DNA of 64,000 nt from assembly GCA_949825065.1 (NCBI GenBank), contig OX463842.1:35521323-35585322 (forward strand), read 5' to 3'. The position numbers and the translations under genes are program-made. Below the pieces are notes generated by a model. The model saw only the letters and a program-made list of their open reading frames with translations. It ran no database searches and was not told the origin of the DNA. This document shows, piece by piece, positions 33,307 through 45,829 of this stretch; positions within the stretch are counted from its first letter, which is position 1, and the number at the start of each line of letters is the position of its first letter. Origin of the DNA: Odontocerum albicorne (lineage: Eukaryota; Arthropoda; Insecta; Trichoptera; Odontoceridae).

Positions 33307-34050
33307 CTGAAGCAAGAAATTGTTTAATGTTATTTAATTTTACAGAATAATTAATGAGTCATTTTTCTTAACATTTAAATTACTTAATGTAAAAAATTTG
33401 TATGTGATACAATAAAAAAAATTACATTTTATCTTTATTGACAATTTTATTATTCTGAACCCTTGAATTTATTACTAATGTTCTAAATGATGTATTACAA
33501 GTGTTCGGTCTCGGGCTATAGATTGTGGAAAAGTAAGAAAGATGAAAAACATGTTCATATTTCTAGAAAGTATTCACTGGAAAGCGTAAAAACTCAAAGA
33601 ACAGAATAATATAACTAAATCATTGTCAATAGAAAACGAACAATCATCTATATTATTTGAAGTTCATGAAGAATAATGACTAAAATGAGACAAATTGTAG
33701 GTATGTTAAACCGGCAGCATAGAATATTGTCAAAGCTGATTTAGTTACTTAAGTTCAATGCACCGCAAATGTTCCAAAAAGTAAACATCAGGTACAGATA
33801 CTGTAAAATATCTTCAAAACAATAAGTTTGATAAAACTACCTTAACATTTCAAAGGTTCTTATGCAAATATTATTTTCATCCCCTTGTTATGAATCCTTC
33901 TGTGACCATCATTTTTTTTTTAATTATATATCAATCGTACAATGTATATGATAATTTGAAGATGTACCAAAAACAAATATTTTTAAAGATATACTGCTTA
34001 AAAATTATAAATAAAATTTGTATATCTATCAACAAGAAATATGTGTGTGA
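33306..34050. other. A+T-rich DNA, nothing recognised
   Basis: No supported feature. Confidence 0.45.
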
Positions 34051-34054
34051 CCTA

Positions 34055-34215
34055 ATTGGTAATAAGCATGTCTACCAGTCCGGGTGTTGCAGGTTCGATT
34101 TTTTTAAAGGATTCCAGTCAGGTTTTCACTCAAAATGTTTTAAAGATCTTTCAGCTGCTACATGGAAATTAGCCCTACAGGTTATACTTTATACAATAAA
34201 AGTGTAATACAATAC
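34055..34215 (+). mobile_element. SINE family 2 copy
   Basis: CCTAATTGGTAATAAGCATG (A-box region) and TTGCAGGTTCGATTTTT (B-box region) are followed by GATTCCAGTCAGGTTTTCAC. The copy ends in TACAATAAAAGTGTAATACA with a short ACAATACAAC tail. Confidence 0.6.
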
Positions 34216-34970
34216 AATACAACAAGCATGCTCAAAGGACACGGTGAAAAAAAAAACACTTCCAATTTTTCTTTACACTTTTTGCGCATTTTTTTTTCTC
34301 ATATTTTCTTTTCCTCTTATCACTTCTCATTTTTTTGGTTATCACATAATTAATATCCCACAAATTCTCAAACACATAATTTGGACAAAATTTATTCAAA
34401 ACTGAAATGTTAACTATTGCATGAAAACTTTCACATGATTGAGCTCGTCAAAATCCATCTTCTGTTTGCAAAATCCTTAGTAAATCGAGGAAGACTACTT
34501 TGAAGTTCTCCGACTATGTGGTGGTGGATTCGATAGTCTTATGCTTTTCATGCTTCAAAGCGTGTCTCTGATATAGCCAATATTACATTGAGCAGCGCTA
34601 TGTAAAGCGGAACACGGTGAATACCGAGCTTAACTGCCTCAGCCGCCTTGAAATCTATACGAAACATCTTGAATATCCAGAAACGAAAACCAAGAAAAAG
34701 AAATAAAAAATATGAAAACTGTCATCACAAATTATCGAACTTTCAAAAACTAACATTGAATAATTATCGTTTTCAAAACATGTACAGTAAGTAAATTGAG
34801 ATATTTTTTTTCAACTCTATGTTTTGAAACGTATTAAAAAAATAATTATTAATAATGAAGTATTGATTAATCAATTTTCCAGCTTAAACGATTCAATATA
34901 TATTTAGTTGTGTATATATACAAATCATTTAATGTACCTGACAATTATACGAGTATATGTCATTGTGAAT
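34215..34970. other. A+T-rich DNA, nothing recognised
   Basis: No supported feature; 34440-34680 is less biased but unassigned. Confidence 0.4.
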
Positions 34971-34974
34971 TAAG

Positions 34975-35230
34975 ATTATTTTTGGTACCGTATTCACGAA
35001 CTGAACTATCAAAAGCGTCACCACTCGTACGGGGAAAGGCCTTGTTTATCGAATTTTCCATATCGCAGTGGATAAATTGATTTACCTCCTTAATAAACAT
35101 TAAAGGCGTAACTGAACCATTTCGTAGGAAATCATAGTATAAATAAGCCAAAATCCGTACGGCGGTTGTCGTCAAAGAAAGAATACGATAATTGAATTTT
35201 GAATACAAGAGAGCGAGAGAGGAATACTTA
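34975..35230. other. Less biased island, 82-codon minus frame
   Basis: The island has balanced composition and an open minus-strand frame (35208-34960) that includes a CDMENSINKAFPRTSGDAF segment. I see no acceptable splice acceptor or start context and recognise no domain. It may be a conserved non-coding element or an unrecognised exon. Confidence 0.25.
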
Positions 35231-36000
35231 GATTCTCTGCGAAAGTAATTTGAAATTTGAACTCGGTGGGTCCGTGATACTGAACGGATTTTAAATACCT
35301 AGCTTACAATTTTTGAACCGGGGTAAAAGGGGACGATGTATAAGTGATATATATAAAAAAAATACATTTATGAATATATATTTTCATAAAGGTAGAATTT
35401 GTTTTACTGACGTGAATATTTCACTGGTTGCAACTAGTAATGATTAATCATTGTTCCTTCCTTACTGTTATTTTTTTTTAAGATTTATTTTTAATGCAAT
35501 TGTGTTAAGCATGTATCAAATATGAAATATAATAAGTAAATAAATAAATAAATGGATGCTTGAGATACGTTTAAAAAGTCATGTTATTATCTCTATCGTT
35601 TCATTAAAAAAAATGTGTAGTTGTGAAATCAATCTATCAATATGCCGTGGTCCTCTCATTTTGGTGAGAAGAAAAATACAATTTCTTTTTTTTTTTAACT
35701 GAGTTTATGAGCCCCTGTTGGAGTTCTTTCTCTTTTGAAATAAACCAGAAGCGTTGAGAGACGATAAAGTGGCGCGTATCGGAAGCCAGCTGCATTTTGT
35801 TTGTGAGATGGAAGCCATCTGGAGATTTATGAGATCACGGACTAATTGAATATAAAAGTGAATAATCTTAAGGAATGCTCTTGACGTAGACTCAAATAAT
35901 TAGATAATTATAGTAATAAAATACATGATTACCCAAGGACTTAAACCATGACATCAGTGGCCCAGTTTTTTTTCTTTAGTTTTTATGACACCCTTCAACT
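35230..36000. other. Unassigned DNA
   Basis: Positions 35700-35830 are less A+T-rich (GCGTATCGGAAGCCAGCTGC). No frame, repeat or RNA recognised. Confidence 0.35.
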
Positions 36001-36252
36001 TATTCGGATTGGTGATTAGGAAAAATTGAACGTGACCGAAAGACAATATTGTCTTCGACCCCATTAATCAAGCCTTCGGGTTAAAAACCAACGAAGAAGA
36101 TGTTGTACGTATTGGAAATAATACCGCTTGCATACTGGCAAAAAAATAGCCACACGTGTTACATAAGGAACCCCATTTTTTTCGGTATCATTGGAAATCG
36201 AACCCGAAACAACCGAGTGGAAATCAAGACAGTCAATTACGCTACGGAGGAT
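36000..36252 (-). mobile_element. SINE family 1 copy, nearly full length
   Basis: Read on minus: CCTCCGTAGCGTAATTGACT (A-box region), GGGTTCGATTTCCAATGAT (B-box region), ACCGAAAAAAATGGGGTTCC, TGCCAGTATGCAAGC, TTGGTTTTTAACCCGAAGGC, GGGGTCGAAGACAATATTGT and CTTTCGGTCACG. It is one of the most complete copies and useful as a family reference. Confidence 0.6.
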
Positions 36253-36319
36253 TTACGATCCTAAACTAATGAATAAAACGTCTGGTTTCCAGCCCGGGAT
36301 TATAAACCAGCCTGATTTC

Positions 36320-36640
36320 CAAACCATCATCACCATAACGCCATGTTCCTATAACTCTCGGATAGGCAGAGAGAACAGACATTTTCTACATTCTATCCTG
36401 CCACGCATCTTTCGCTTCTGACAGGTTCATTATCTTATTTTGCGTACTCATTGATAGTACAATATTTTCACTCTTTCAAAATTTGTTTTTTTAAACTTCT
36501 CATACATTCTATATAAGGCTTTTATGATTCATTATTTCTACATGCCTAAACTAAGTACACTTTCTTAATCTTAAGGACTGCATCTGTTGCGATCCACAAT
36601 ATGGTCTTATATATCCATTCCTTATTACGGCTATCATTAT
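36320..36640 (-). pseudogene. LINE family A, 3'-end relic
   Basis: CATCACCATAACGCCATGTT, GGATAGGCAGAGAGAACAG and CACGCATCTTTCGCTTCTG are the antisense of a C-terminal CSLSAYP-like end plus 3' UTR, homologous to 7425-7650 and 2700-2880. Confidence 0.5.
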
Positions 36641-37120
36641 TTTTCCACAACTACGTTTACATTTCAAATAATTTAAGATGTTTTGAGATCATTTAAGATA
36701 AGTTTGGATAGATTAATTTGAAATCGATTTTCAAATACTGAATCGAAGAATCACGATATTAATAATACAATTTTTGGATAGAGTTGATCTATGTTATTGG
36801 ATAGAGTTGATCTAATTTTTGGATAGAGTTGATCGATCTAATGAAAAGTATCTATCATTATTAATATCATCATAAATAAGAATTGTATATTTATAACACG
36901 TATTCTTTGGCATCGGATTGAAATTTTAAATAATGGTAAATCCAGCATTTCAAATTAAAAATATACAATTCTTATCCAATATGAAATTTGGCAAAATAAA
37001 TTTAATGAATTGAGTAATAGATCAACCTTAACAGGTTTAAAGTTAAAACAATCCAATATGGGTTAGTAATTTGATTTAAAGGTCTTATAAATGAATTCAA
37101 TAAAAGCAAAAGGGGGAAAA
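36640..37120. repeat. A+T-rich DNA with a short tandem repeat
   Basis: TTGGATAGAGTTGATCTA occurs three times at 36773-36838. Nothing else was recognised. Confidence 0.6.
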
Positions 37121-37124
37121 CAAT

Positions 37125-37590
37125 TTAGGCAGTCGATCGGAGCGTGGTTGTTATTGCGATAGGAGTATGAATACTTGGGCTTGCAAGAGGAATGACTTGT
37201 AGCAAAGGTTTGTGTGAGCTCTTGAGTGTGGTATTTTTTGTTATTTTTGTATGATTATGTGCGGTATATTGTGGGATGAACGTTTTGGTATGTCTCGAGT
37301 GATGAAGTGTGAAGGGTTTAGTTCGCATAATGTATACATATGTAATTGAGTGTCACGGTTTGTCAGGTTGATGAGAATGTGCAACGGGGTTTTTTATAAT
37401 CAAAAATCGGAAAGATATGTTCTCAGTGAGATACAAGCAAAAGCCTAGTTTACTGAGAACATGGCAAATGAAAGGCAACACACCCAGATCCATTAAAATT
37501 GTGTGTCCAAATTAAACTACCTGTTGTTTTTTTCGCAAATTATGTATATTTCTTGTCATGTGCAAAATAAATAAAAAAATAAGTAAAAAA
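37125..37590 (+). mobile_element. LINE-type 3' end, plus copy
   Basis: A roughly 450-bp repeat opens near GCAGTCGATCGGAGCGTGGT and ends in CTTGTCATGTGCAAAATAAA with an (AATAAA)-rich tail. The same sequence lies inverted at 43655-44250. The A-rich tail indicates a retroposed 3' UTR; no coding sequence of the parent was recognised. The opposite-strand frame containing FIPQYTAHNH in both copies is a by-product. Confidence 0.6.
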
Positions 37591-37900
37591 TAAATAATAT
37601 GAATTACGAGTATTATGAATATTTTATTTTACAGTTCGACGAAGGTATGTGTACAAAAATAATTAGGATATTAGAGAAAATCCGACGGAATTTCGGTTAA
37701 TGTTTTACTGAATGTATTTGTTTTAATATGGGATCATGAAGTTTACTGGCTAGATTAAGGTATTTTATTGGCTACCTTACAATAAGTATAAAAAACGGTT
37801 AGGATCCTTTTTGCATATCTACGTAAATTGGATTGTTACTAAAAAAATATTATAACAAAATCATCGTAGAATTCTATATTAATATCTCACGTGTTAATAT
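37590..37900. other. A+T-rich DNA, nothing recognised
   Basis: No supported feature. Confidence 0.45.
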
Positions 37901-37903
37901 GTG

Positions 37904-38055
37904 AGGTGCATGGTCGCGCGGTAACGCACTAGACTTCCGTGCGGAAGGTCGTCGGTTCGAACCCTGCGCTGTTCTACTCCCCGACACAGGCACTTTTTCC
38001 ACCTCGTGTTCGAGGGCATAATGGTACCTATGACTTCGGTCATTTTTTTTTTTTT
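37904..38055 (+). mobile_element. tRNA-derived SINE (family 4)
   Basis: ATGGTCGCGCGGTAACGCAC (A-box and D-arm region) and a perfect B box GGTTCGAACCC (37954-37964) flank an anticodon-arm-like hairpin, CTTCCGTGCGGAAG. A tRNA-unrelated body follows (CCACCTCGTGTTCGAGGGC) and a run of 13 T (38043-38055) could act as a pol III terminator. The acceptor stem does not close, so I call a SINE and not a tRNA gene. It is less decayed than the other SINEs here. Confidence 0.6.
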
Positions 38056-38059
38056 AAAT

Positions 38060-38580
38060 AAAAAAAGAAAAAATGTTTTTATGTACCAAAACTTTAGAAA
38101 CTCTCATTCGTCATACATTTCACTGAAGTTGGACCAATCTCAGTCTTTCTTCCAAACACTCTTATTTAGGTTGAATGTCAGCAAAGTTTCAAGAGTCGTG
38201 GCAAGCTTTAAGCCGATGTGTTGGAGGTTCATGGGTAACTTTTTTTAATAACATTTAAATATATGTTTTATCGAGCTAATTTGTCTTAAAAAAGCTTTAT
38301 ATAATGTATGTGCGGTCTTCAAAAATGAAAAAAAAATACAAAACAAACATCAAGTAATTTTCGAAGCAATGTCTAATCTTAAATGCTTTAAATATTAGTT
38401 AAAAATATTGGTATGCGGGTATTTATAAAATACGCAAATATGTACTTAAAACATTTTAACATATATGATCAAGTACTTGCAATAGAACAGTAAAAAAAAT
38501 CCATTATTTAGTAATGAGCACGAAACTAGCGATTTGCCAATGCATGTGTTGGCTTAATCTGAAGAGCTAACCACATATGC
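38060..38580. other. Unassigned DNA
   Basis: The frame at 38006-38248 begins in the SINE and has no domain. Confidence 0.4.
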
Positions 38581-38589
38581 CTAGCGCTT

Positions 38590-38722
38590 GCGAGAATGTT
38601 ACCAGATGAACACTTTTACCAGGCTAGAATCCTTCTTTTTTAATATGCTTTAGGCATAATCGGAAATGGTTGAATCCCTGATTGAAGTAGTGTCTAACCA
38701 ACTAGGACAGTCAAGTTACTAA
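38590..38722 (-). mobile_element. SINE family 1 copy, partial
   Basis: Antisense copy: TTACCAGATGAACACTTTTA, CCAGGCTAGAATCC, ATCGGAAATGGTTGAATCCC (decayed B box) and CCAACTAGGACAG (A-box region). Confidence 0.5.
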
Positions 38723-40180
38723 CTTAAAATTGAATATTAAGAAACTTAACGTATTTTTTAAATATCCTTTTTTGTTACATTTGGTGGCTATCTTTTGCAA
38801 AGGCGGACCTGTCTATTTACATCCTTTGACTACAGCAATGCCCCTTGAGACTTGGAAGTGCTATTGAAGGGATTGCGAAAGATGTACATTGCTGAAAGTG
38901 AATCTAAGAATATACCCTTCAAGTGTGCAATTTCTTTTATTCCTCAAAACGCGAATGCTGAGTGAGACGATCACTTTGTGGAAAACTTTCAAGGGAATTT
39001 GTTAAAACATGCCGATATTGGCGATAGAAAACGAAGACGCTACGTATTTCGATTTTCTTATAAAGTTTTTATGACATACAAGCAAAGTATGTTAGAATTT
39101 AAATTTCTTTTTATTGAACTTGAAATAAAGTTAAAGGTACCATGAAAAATATTTATGGTGCTTAGAAGGACAAATGGAAATGTTTTTTATCTTATATAAC
39201 ACAAGTTTTCTTTTATTTGCCTCTATGAGCAATATTTTTAAACGATTTTTGAAAAATGGAAATATTTGTGATATTTGACATTTCATGCAAATAAGTAAAA
39301 ACATTCTCCCATTGTTATTAATTCGTATTATAGTATATTCATTTTAATTGGTAAGTCTTTCAAAGTTTATTTTCAATGGCGCAAAGTGATTGGTTTTAGA
39401 GTATTTTTAATGAACAGTATATACATTTTTGTTTGGTAGATTCGACTAACTAACCAGGCTTTTTTAATTAAATTTTTAGTACGAGTACATACAAGTATGT
39501 GTTTTAAATTTAAAGAGCTTTATTGAAAAAAATAATTATCTTTCGAAATAGATATGTACCTAACTGCCTTAAAGAACAAAATACAGTTACACATAAAATA
39601 ATATGTGTAGGTGATAAAGTCAACAAGTCTAAAATATTTCTTTTTCCAACACAAATATACAAGGAATAAATCCAACAAAATTTATTTTTAATGGACAGCA
39701 TGCAGCAAAACATCGTGAAAAGTGCTACAGGCAAAGAGAAACGAGAAAAATAATAAAAAGTGAACCTTAAAAATACTCAACGAAAAAAATTTGACGCCAA
39801 CTGAAAATGGCGGACAGGAGGAAAAATCTCGGACAGTCATATCTTTTAATTGTTATGGTGGAAATATTGAAATGAGAACGGTGTAAATGGAAAAAATGTA
39901 CGAAAAAGCTACAAACAGATGTTACTGGTAGGTATCAGATATTAATACTTGGGGAAAACGCATTATATTCAATGAAATTGCGATGACTCGATTTGCGATA
40001 AAAACACAAACTGAATATGAAATTAAAATATATAACGAGATCGCTATCCTCGTTTTGTAAGTGTTGGTAAGGGTAGGGTCATCACGCCCCATTCAAATTC
40101 ATTTTTTCAGTATTGCATTAACTATCAAATACTTTTTTATTTAATTTGACTATGATGATAATACTAAAATGTTAATTTAT
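38722..40180. other. Unassigned DNA
   Basis: Positions 38760-39010 and 39780-40080 are less A+T-rich but show no frame, repeat or known motif. Confidence 0.35.
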
Positions 40181-40184
40181 ATTG

Positions 40185-40310
40185 TACCGTTTAGAGATCA
40201 GACTTCTCGAAAAGGCTCTTATTGGAGATTATAACCCACTAATAATTGATAGAATAAAAATATCACAATAAAAATAAGTTTAGTGTAAGAATAGGAAGAA
40301 GGTGCTGGTG
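40185..40310 (+). repeat. GCGCC-hairpin repeat family, decayed copy
   Basis: GTACCGTTTAGAGATCAGAC, AATAATTGATAGAATAAAAA and TAAGTTTAGTGTAAGAATAG follow the order of the 7041-7155 copy. Confidence 0.45.
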
Positions 40311-41185
40311 TGGCTGTGGCCATAAATTAGAAAAGCATGTTTATTAACAAAAGTGCTGAAAACTAACCAAGGGAAGATGAAGTACAAAGAAATCTTTGAA
40401 GGTCTTCCGATATGTGTAGTTACACATTCGGTTTTAGGTGAAGTATGTGCAGTGTCCATATATAATCCCAAACTTAGACAAAAATTCCCTTAAAAGTCAT
40501 TCCTCAAGTGCTTTCCAAAGCTGCAAATGCCCCTCACAACACTTGAGGCAGAAAAAAATCAATTCTATTGAAATATTAATTGAGAAAACGAACGATAGCT
40601 AAAAACAAAAATCATCAAGTTAATACATATTACGCAATAATTACATGACTATTGCTATAAGAAAATAATCATTTATCTAACAAAATCGATCAAGAAATAT
40701 ACTTTAAACACAATAAAACACTGTGCATAGCTTAAGAAACACTCAAATATCCAATGATATAACAAATCACTCTTTTCTGTAAAAATTCAAACAGAGAAGA
40801 TTAAATCATATCTGGCAGATAAAAAAATGCCTAAACGTATATTACGAGTATATACTATCAATACTTAAAATGATAATGTCGATCTAATAATGAATGCTGC
40901 AAAATCAATCATGGTTATTGCAAAGCATAAAAGGAAGTAACTGTGATATTTTGTTTGAACAATAAAATATTTGGAGGAGCTGAAGAATTCTGTTATTTGA
41001 GAAAATTGTAACATATGGCATAGTTTTTTTTCTCTACATCAAAAATGTACTTAACAATTTTATACTGCAAGTATACAAGGAAGTTGTGGTTAAGTATGAC
41101 AAAGAAATTATGGTTGAACCTAGTGATTGAAATTTCGAAGGAAGGAAAGTAAGGAATAAGAAAATAGAAGGAGCAATCTGAGAAG
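40310..41185. other. A+T-rich DNA, nothing recognised
   Basis: No supported feature. Confidence 0.45.
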
Positions 41186-41189
41186 ATGT

Positions 41190-41305
41190 ATGTATGGTAT
41201 GTTGAGAAGGTGAAGAACGTGTGGCGCGATTTGAAAGTTTGGCGCTCGGTCTTCTCTGCCTACCTCAACAGGGAAGTAGAGTGATGTCATATATGTATGC
41301 ATGAG
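41190..41305 (+). pseudogene. LINE family A, C-terminal end of RT
   Basis: Plus-strand frame VWRDLKVWRSVFSAYLNREV then stop. This is the end of a non-LTR RT, where W.S..SAYP is the usual final motif. The GTATGTATG-type 3' UTR start follows. It is a 5'-truncated fragment of the family whose antisense copies lie at 7425 and 36320. Confidence 0.6.
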
Positions 41306-42350
41306 TATGTATCAATAGTTAAAATACGAATTACTTCAGGAAATTGATTTACGTGACTTTAAATCTGATTACCTTTTTCATATGGGTCATATTAATATAA
41401 ATATTTCTAGATTCCCATTTTAATGCATTATCATTTAACAGTGTCTTAGCTGCCTAATATAAATTCACTAAGTTCTTCGAAGCGCCAAAAAATAGTTCTA
41501 AGATAAGCTTGGGTATTTCTGATTTTGTTAAAAAATTGAAAGCCTTTTTCATTAAAAACATAATTTCAATCTTGAAAAACTAAGGACTTGCTGAAGATAT
41601 ATAACAACTCAATGGACGGACAAATTATATATTATTTATTAATTAAATTTATTAATTTCCTCACCTTTTTACTACTTTTTTTTCGATTTACAATATTGTT
41701 TTCAATTATGATGTGTGTTTATGATCTGAATATGTGAAATTAGGCAGTAATACTGATATAGTAGTTGATGTCTTGAAAAATAAGACGTCCACACAACCTG
41801 AGTAATGAAAGTCATTTGTAGTTTGAGAAGTAATTACCATAAAAGAGTAAATGAAATTAATTTATTTGGAATGTTTTAAAATTGAATTACGTTTGTTCAA
41901 CTAACTTTTTGTAAACGTCCTTATAAAAATTTTATATTGAAAATTAAAAAATGGAAATGTAATAATCGTTTGTTGTCCGTAATTTAGTTTCATGCTTTTC
42001 GGCTAGATGTAGTTTGAAAAATATTTTCGTAACTATATTAATACCATACGTGCTGAATGTATATTGTTTTGAAAGGTGTTATTACAAATAGTTGAAAACA
42101 TTTTTTTCGGTCTTTATTTTTTGCCCAAACTACTTTAATGGTTTTTGAGCATCATTTTGGAGGTGAAACAAAATAAGTTGTGTTTTCGGTGATAGATGCT
42201 TTATTACTAGCGCAAAAATGCGACACAAACCAAAAAAATACAGTGCACAAGATGGTGACGATCCAATAAGTATATTGTGTGTTAACTGTGGTTTAAAAAG
42301 ATCATAATGGTGATACAACACTCCAAGATCAGGTGTCCGCTCTAAAAAAA
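41305..42350. other. A+T-rich DNA, nothing recognised
   Basis: No supported feature. Confidence 0.4.
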
Positions 42351-42362
42351 CGATTATCACTA

Positions 42363-42511
42363 ATGATAGCCAGCCAAATCATCGCGATGATCGATAATAA
42401 CCAGCGTTCTACGACACGAGATATTACTAAGATACTGAAAATATCTAAAAATATAATCCACGCGCCATTGGTGCATATTTTAGGATATTTGAGAAATTGC
42501 TACATTTGCTA
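42363..42511 (+). pseudogene. Possible mariner helix-turn-helix relic
   Basis: Frame MIASQIIAMIDNNQRSTTRD followed by ITKILKISKNIIHA resembles the second helix-turn-helix of mariner transposases (D.Q.....N....TR.IA..L..S...V). No TIR or catalytic part was identified, and an opposite-strand frame overlaps upstream. Low confidence. Confidence 0.35.
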
Positions 42512-43215
42512 GTAGAGAGTACAACGAAAATAATTTTAAGTTTGTAAATGAATGTGTTATCGGATGAATAATTAAACTTTAATAAAAATGCTTCTTTTCA
42601 GTGGCCATTTTCACATTAACTAAACATGTGAAAATTTTTAGGTTGGATCTTTTTTGCATACATACATCCAAATAGTGCCTGTAGATAACAATGGCATAAT
42701 CGTGTACCTGTCTGTATATTCATCGCAGACAGGAAACGGGACATGAGTATTTTTTAACTTTTCTTAAAAATCATATCCTTTTTAAAATTTCATCAAAATT
42801 TCTAACTCTGAAACATGAAATGTCATCACTGAAGAACACATAAGCTCACGTTTATATGTTATAAATATATTATAATTTAGTGCCAAAAAAATATACATCG
42901 ATTTAATTCGAGCCTAAATTTAATTAGAACTTGAAGCGTTTTTATAGTTTATTTACTCCTTTTTACACATGACTTAATCTAAGATATTTTTTTATTTTTT
43001 AATATATCTTAGTTTACCTTCAATATCAATACTTCAATTAAATTAAATATCCTTGTTAAAAAATCTTTTTTCTATAATATTCGTTTATGTTTTTTTTTTT
43101 TATTTCTTCGCACTATTCATTTTCTCTAGATACCTTTATTGTTCCAAAATAATTATTGCACCGATGGAAATTATTCATAGTTAAGGTATTAAAACTGTGG
43201 AGATTTAAAGAAACT
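42511..43215. other. A+T-rich DNA, nothing recognised
   Basis: No supported feature. Confidence 0.4.
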
Positions 43216-43217
43216 CT

Positions 43218-43290
43218 AATTTTTTTAGTCAAACACCGTTTATTTCACCTTTATAGAAACAAACACTATTTATTCCACTTTACACTAAAT
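43218..43290 (-). mobile_element. Fragment related to the foldback element
   Basis: TTTTAGTCAAACACCGTTTA and CACTATTTATTCCACTTTAC match the outer part of the arms at 5694-5882, in two overlapping scraps. Confidence 0.45.
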
Positions 43291-43650
43291 TAATTACAAT
43301 GGTTTTTGTTTATTTTTAGACATCCTGTAAATAAAAATTTAACCACTTATGTCTCATACTATTTTGAATGGTTATAAGAAAAAGTATTTTTTGCAATGTT
43401 TGTTTTAAAACCTGAATTTTCAAATTTTCTCCTATCATATTATATTACAATCATTAAGAATAATGGAAGCGTTGAAATGCTTACACCATCCCAAATGAAG
43501 AAAAATATGTATATACTCGTATTTTTATTTAATACTTGTTGTATCGAGATATAGGTTATGAATAGTAATTTGACAGAATGACGAAAATCAATATTGATGA
43601 AATGTTAAATGTTTAAATTATCAATTTTAGGACATTATTTTTTTTTTAAA
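43290..43650. other. A+T-rich DNA, nothing recognised
   Basis: No supported feature. Confidence 0.4.
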
Positions 43651-43654
43651 CAAA

Positions 43655-44250
43655 TTTATTTATTTATTTATTATTACACATGACAAGAAATATACACAAT
43701 TTGAGAAAAAACAACAGGTAATTTGATTTGGACATATAATTTTAATGGATCTGGGTTTGTTGCCTTTCATTTGTCATTTGTCATATCCCCAGTAAACTAG
43801 GCTTTTGCCTGTATCTCACTGAGGATATTTAGCATGAAAAAATAAATCGATACTTCTTTCCGATTTTTGATAACACAAAAAAAACCCGTTGCACGCTCTC
43901 ATCAACCTGACAAACAATGACATCCAACTACAACTGGAAACATCTTGCGAAACTCAACTCCTCACACATTATCACTCCAGAAAGACCAAAAATATTCATC
44001 CCACAATATACCGCCCACAATCATAAGAATAAAAATCAAAACAAATTCAAAACAAAAAAAAAAAAAAGAAGAAAAAAAGAAAAACACACAGAAACACAAA
44101 TACAAAAACATCCAAAATTAAAACAACAGGAAGAGACCCACACTCACGAGCTCACATAAATCCTTTCTACTCGTCATTCATCCTGAAAGCCCAAGTACTC
44201 AAAATCCTGTCGCAATAACAACCACGCTCCGATCGACTGTCTAAATGGTT
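43655..44250 (-). mobile_element. LINE-type 3' end, minus copy
   Basis: It begins with the complement of the A-rich tail (TTTATTTATTTATTATTACA) and continues ATGACAAGAAATATACACAA, GGCTTTTGCCTGTATCTCAC, CAACCTGACAAACAATGACA, ending near GACTGTCTAAATGG. It is homologous to 37125-37590 in inverted orientation. An A-rich insertion (44030-44120) interrupts it. Confidence 0.6.
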
Positions 44251-44795
44251 TTCCTACCTTTACTTTTATTGAAGTCGGCACGCCATTGTATGTAATGTCA
44301 CTACATAATATTATTTGCCATAAATAGGCATCAATCATATTTACACTAAGTACAGATGACACAAAAAAAAATTATTTGTTGTTAGAAGTTCATGTAACGA
44401 TATAAGATGTTTTTTTTTAATCATAAGGATTACTTGTATTACACATTTTTTAAAGAAATCATAACAAAAATATAATGTTCCTATATTTAAAAAATAATTA
44501 TATAAAAATATACGGGTATATTGAAAATAGAAAAGATTTTTTACGAAAATAAATTAACTAGCAAATGAAATGATTTTTTATAAAAAAATAAGTAAATTTT
44601 TAGTTTTTATTTTTTGAACGAAAGTTAAATATAACCTTGAGTATGCAACATATGTTTATAATACACTAAATCACGTATGTAACAAATTTCCCTACAAGCA
44701 ACCGAATATTTCATCTTCCGCAGCCCAAGCTTAGAAGCATGTATATCAAATATTATCTATCAACAAACTGTTTTGTAATAATATTAATACAATTT
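44250..44795. other. A+T-rich DNA, nothing recognised
   Basis: No supported feature. Confidence 0.45.
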
Positions 44796-44797
44796 AA

Positions 44798-44865
44798 TTT
44801 TATATAGCACCTTTCAGAGAGCAAACTCTCGTCAAGGGGGCGTTTTAACTAATGTAAATGTGTAG
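44798..44865 (+). repeat. GCGCC-hairpin repeat family, fragment
   Basis: TATAGCACCTTTCAGAGAGC and AAACTCTCGTCAAGGGGGCG correspond to the stem and loop of the 7041 copy. Confidence 0.45.
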
Positions 44866-45825
44866 ATTTCATAACATAAAATGTAACTATGAAAATCAAA
44901 ATAAAAAGACCATTTTATAATTGTGTTGTTTTACAATTTTATTTTTTACGTAGTACTACGCCATTTAGCAATGTCTTCTTAACAACAAGAAAAATGTAAA
45001 AATCAGTATTCGTAAAAAAACAGATATAGATATAATTTGTTTGTTCACTGACGGTATTCTATTGAATTAAATTGGGCCAAACAAATGTTCAAATACTATA
45101 CCACAGACGAAACAAACCCCTTTTTTTTTAAATATGTACAAAATTTTGAAAAAAATAAATAAAATTCGACTATGTCACCTTTTCCTTTCTCACACATATA
45201 TGCAAACGGCGACCGATGCACACCGATGTGTAAATAAAGCACTATAATGGAAACAGTGGGGGGGCTGGCTCGTTTGTCCGTCGGAGCTTTTTTCCCAAGC
45301 GGAACGGAATTGTCAAACGGTAATTCGATGAAATGCCAAAAACACTATTGAATTTCCGTCAACTGAAAAAATGGGAACTTGGTGGCAAAATGACGGTGGA
45401 AAATGGAAGAATTTTATGTTGTACTTGTCAACCGAAAACGTATTATATATTCATGTTGGGTGTGATGTACAATACATAAATCTGATTTCAATTTAAATTC
45501 TATAGATTATTTTTCAAAGAAACATATAGCTTTATCAATATTGTATTTTATAAAAGATGTATGTAAAAACGGCGGTTTTATCTCAACAATAGCAATCCCG
45601 CCAAGTTTTGTATCCTAGATCAAAAAAAGAAGATTTGAGAATGACAAAATAAATAATAGTTATATGTTTTATTTTATATTAACTAACATTCAAACCAATA
45701 TCAATTCATTTTATATATGATGTACTTTAACATAAAGCTAATTTTAAGATCTATAATCTTCGAACACATTTTTTCTTAGATCCACGATTCACCCACATTG
45801 GTATAAGAATAAATTGAGAAAGAAC
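44865..45825. other. A+T-rich DNA with an island at 45200-45440
   Basis: The island (GCTGGCTCGTTTGTCCGTCG, CAAGCGGAACGGAATTGTC) has balanced composition and no repeat match. It is a possible regulatory element. Confidence 0.25.
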
Positions 45826-45829
45826 TTAC

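Noticed and set aside
37904..37975. Possible tRNA gene
   Set aside because: The B box is perfect and the A-box region plausible, but no acceptor stem closes and a non-tRNA body with a T run follows, so a SINE is the better call.
43917..44159. 80-codon lysine-rich plus-strand frame
   Set aside because: The lysine run comes from an A-rich insertion in a LINE 3' end. The homologous frame at 37125-37328 shows it is antisense repeat DNA.
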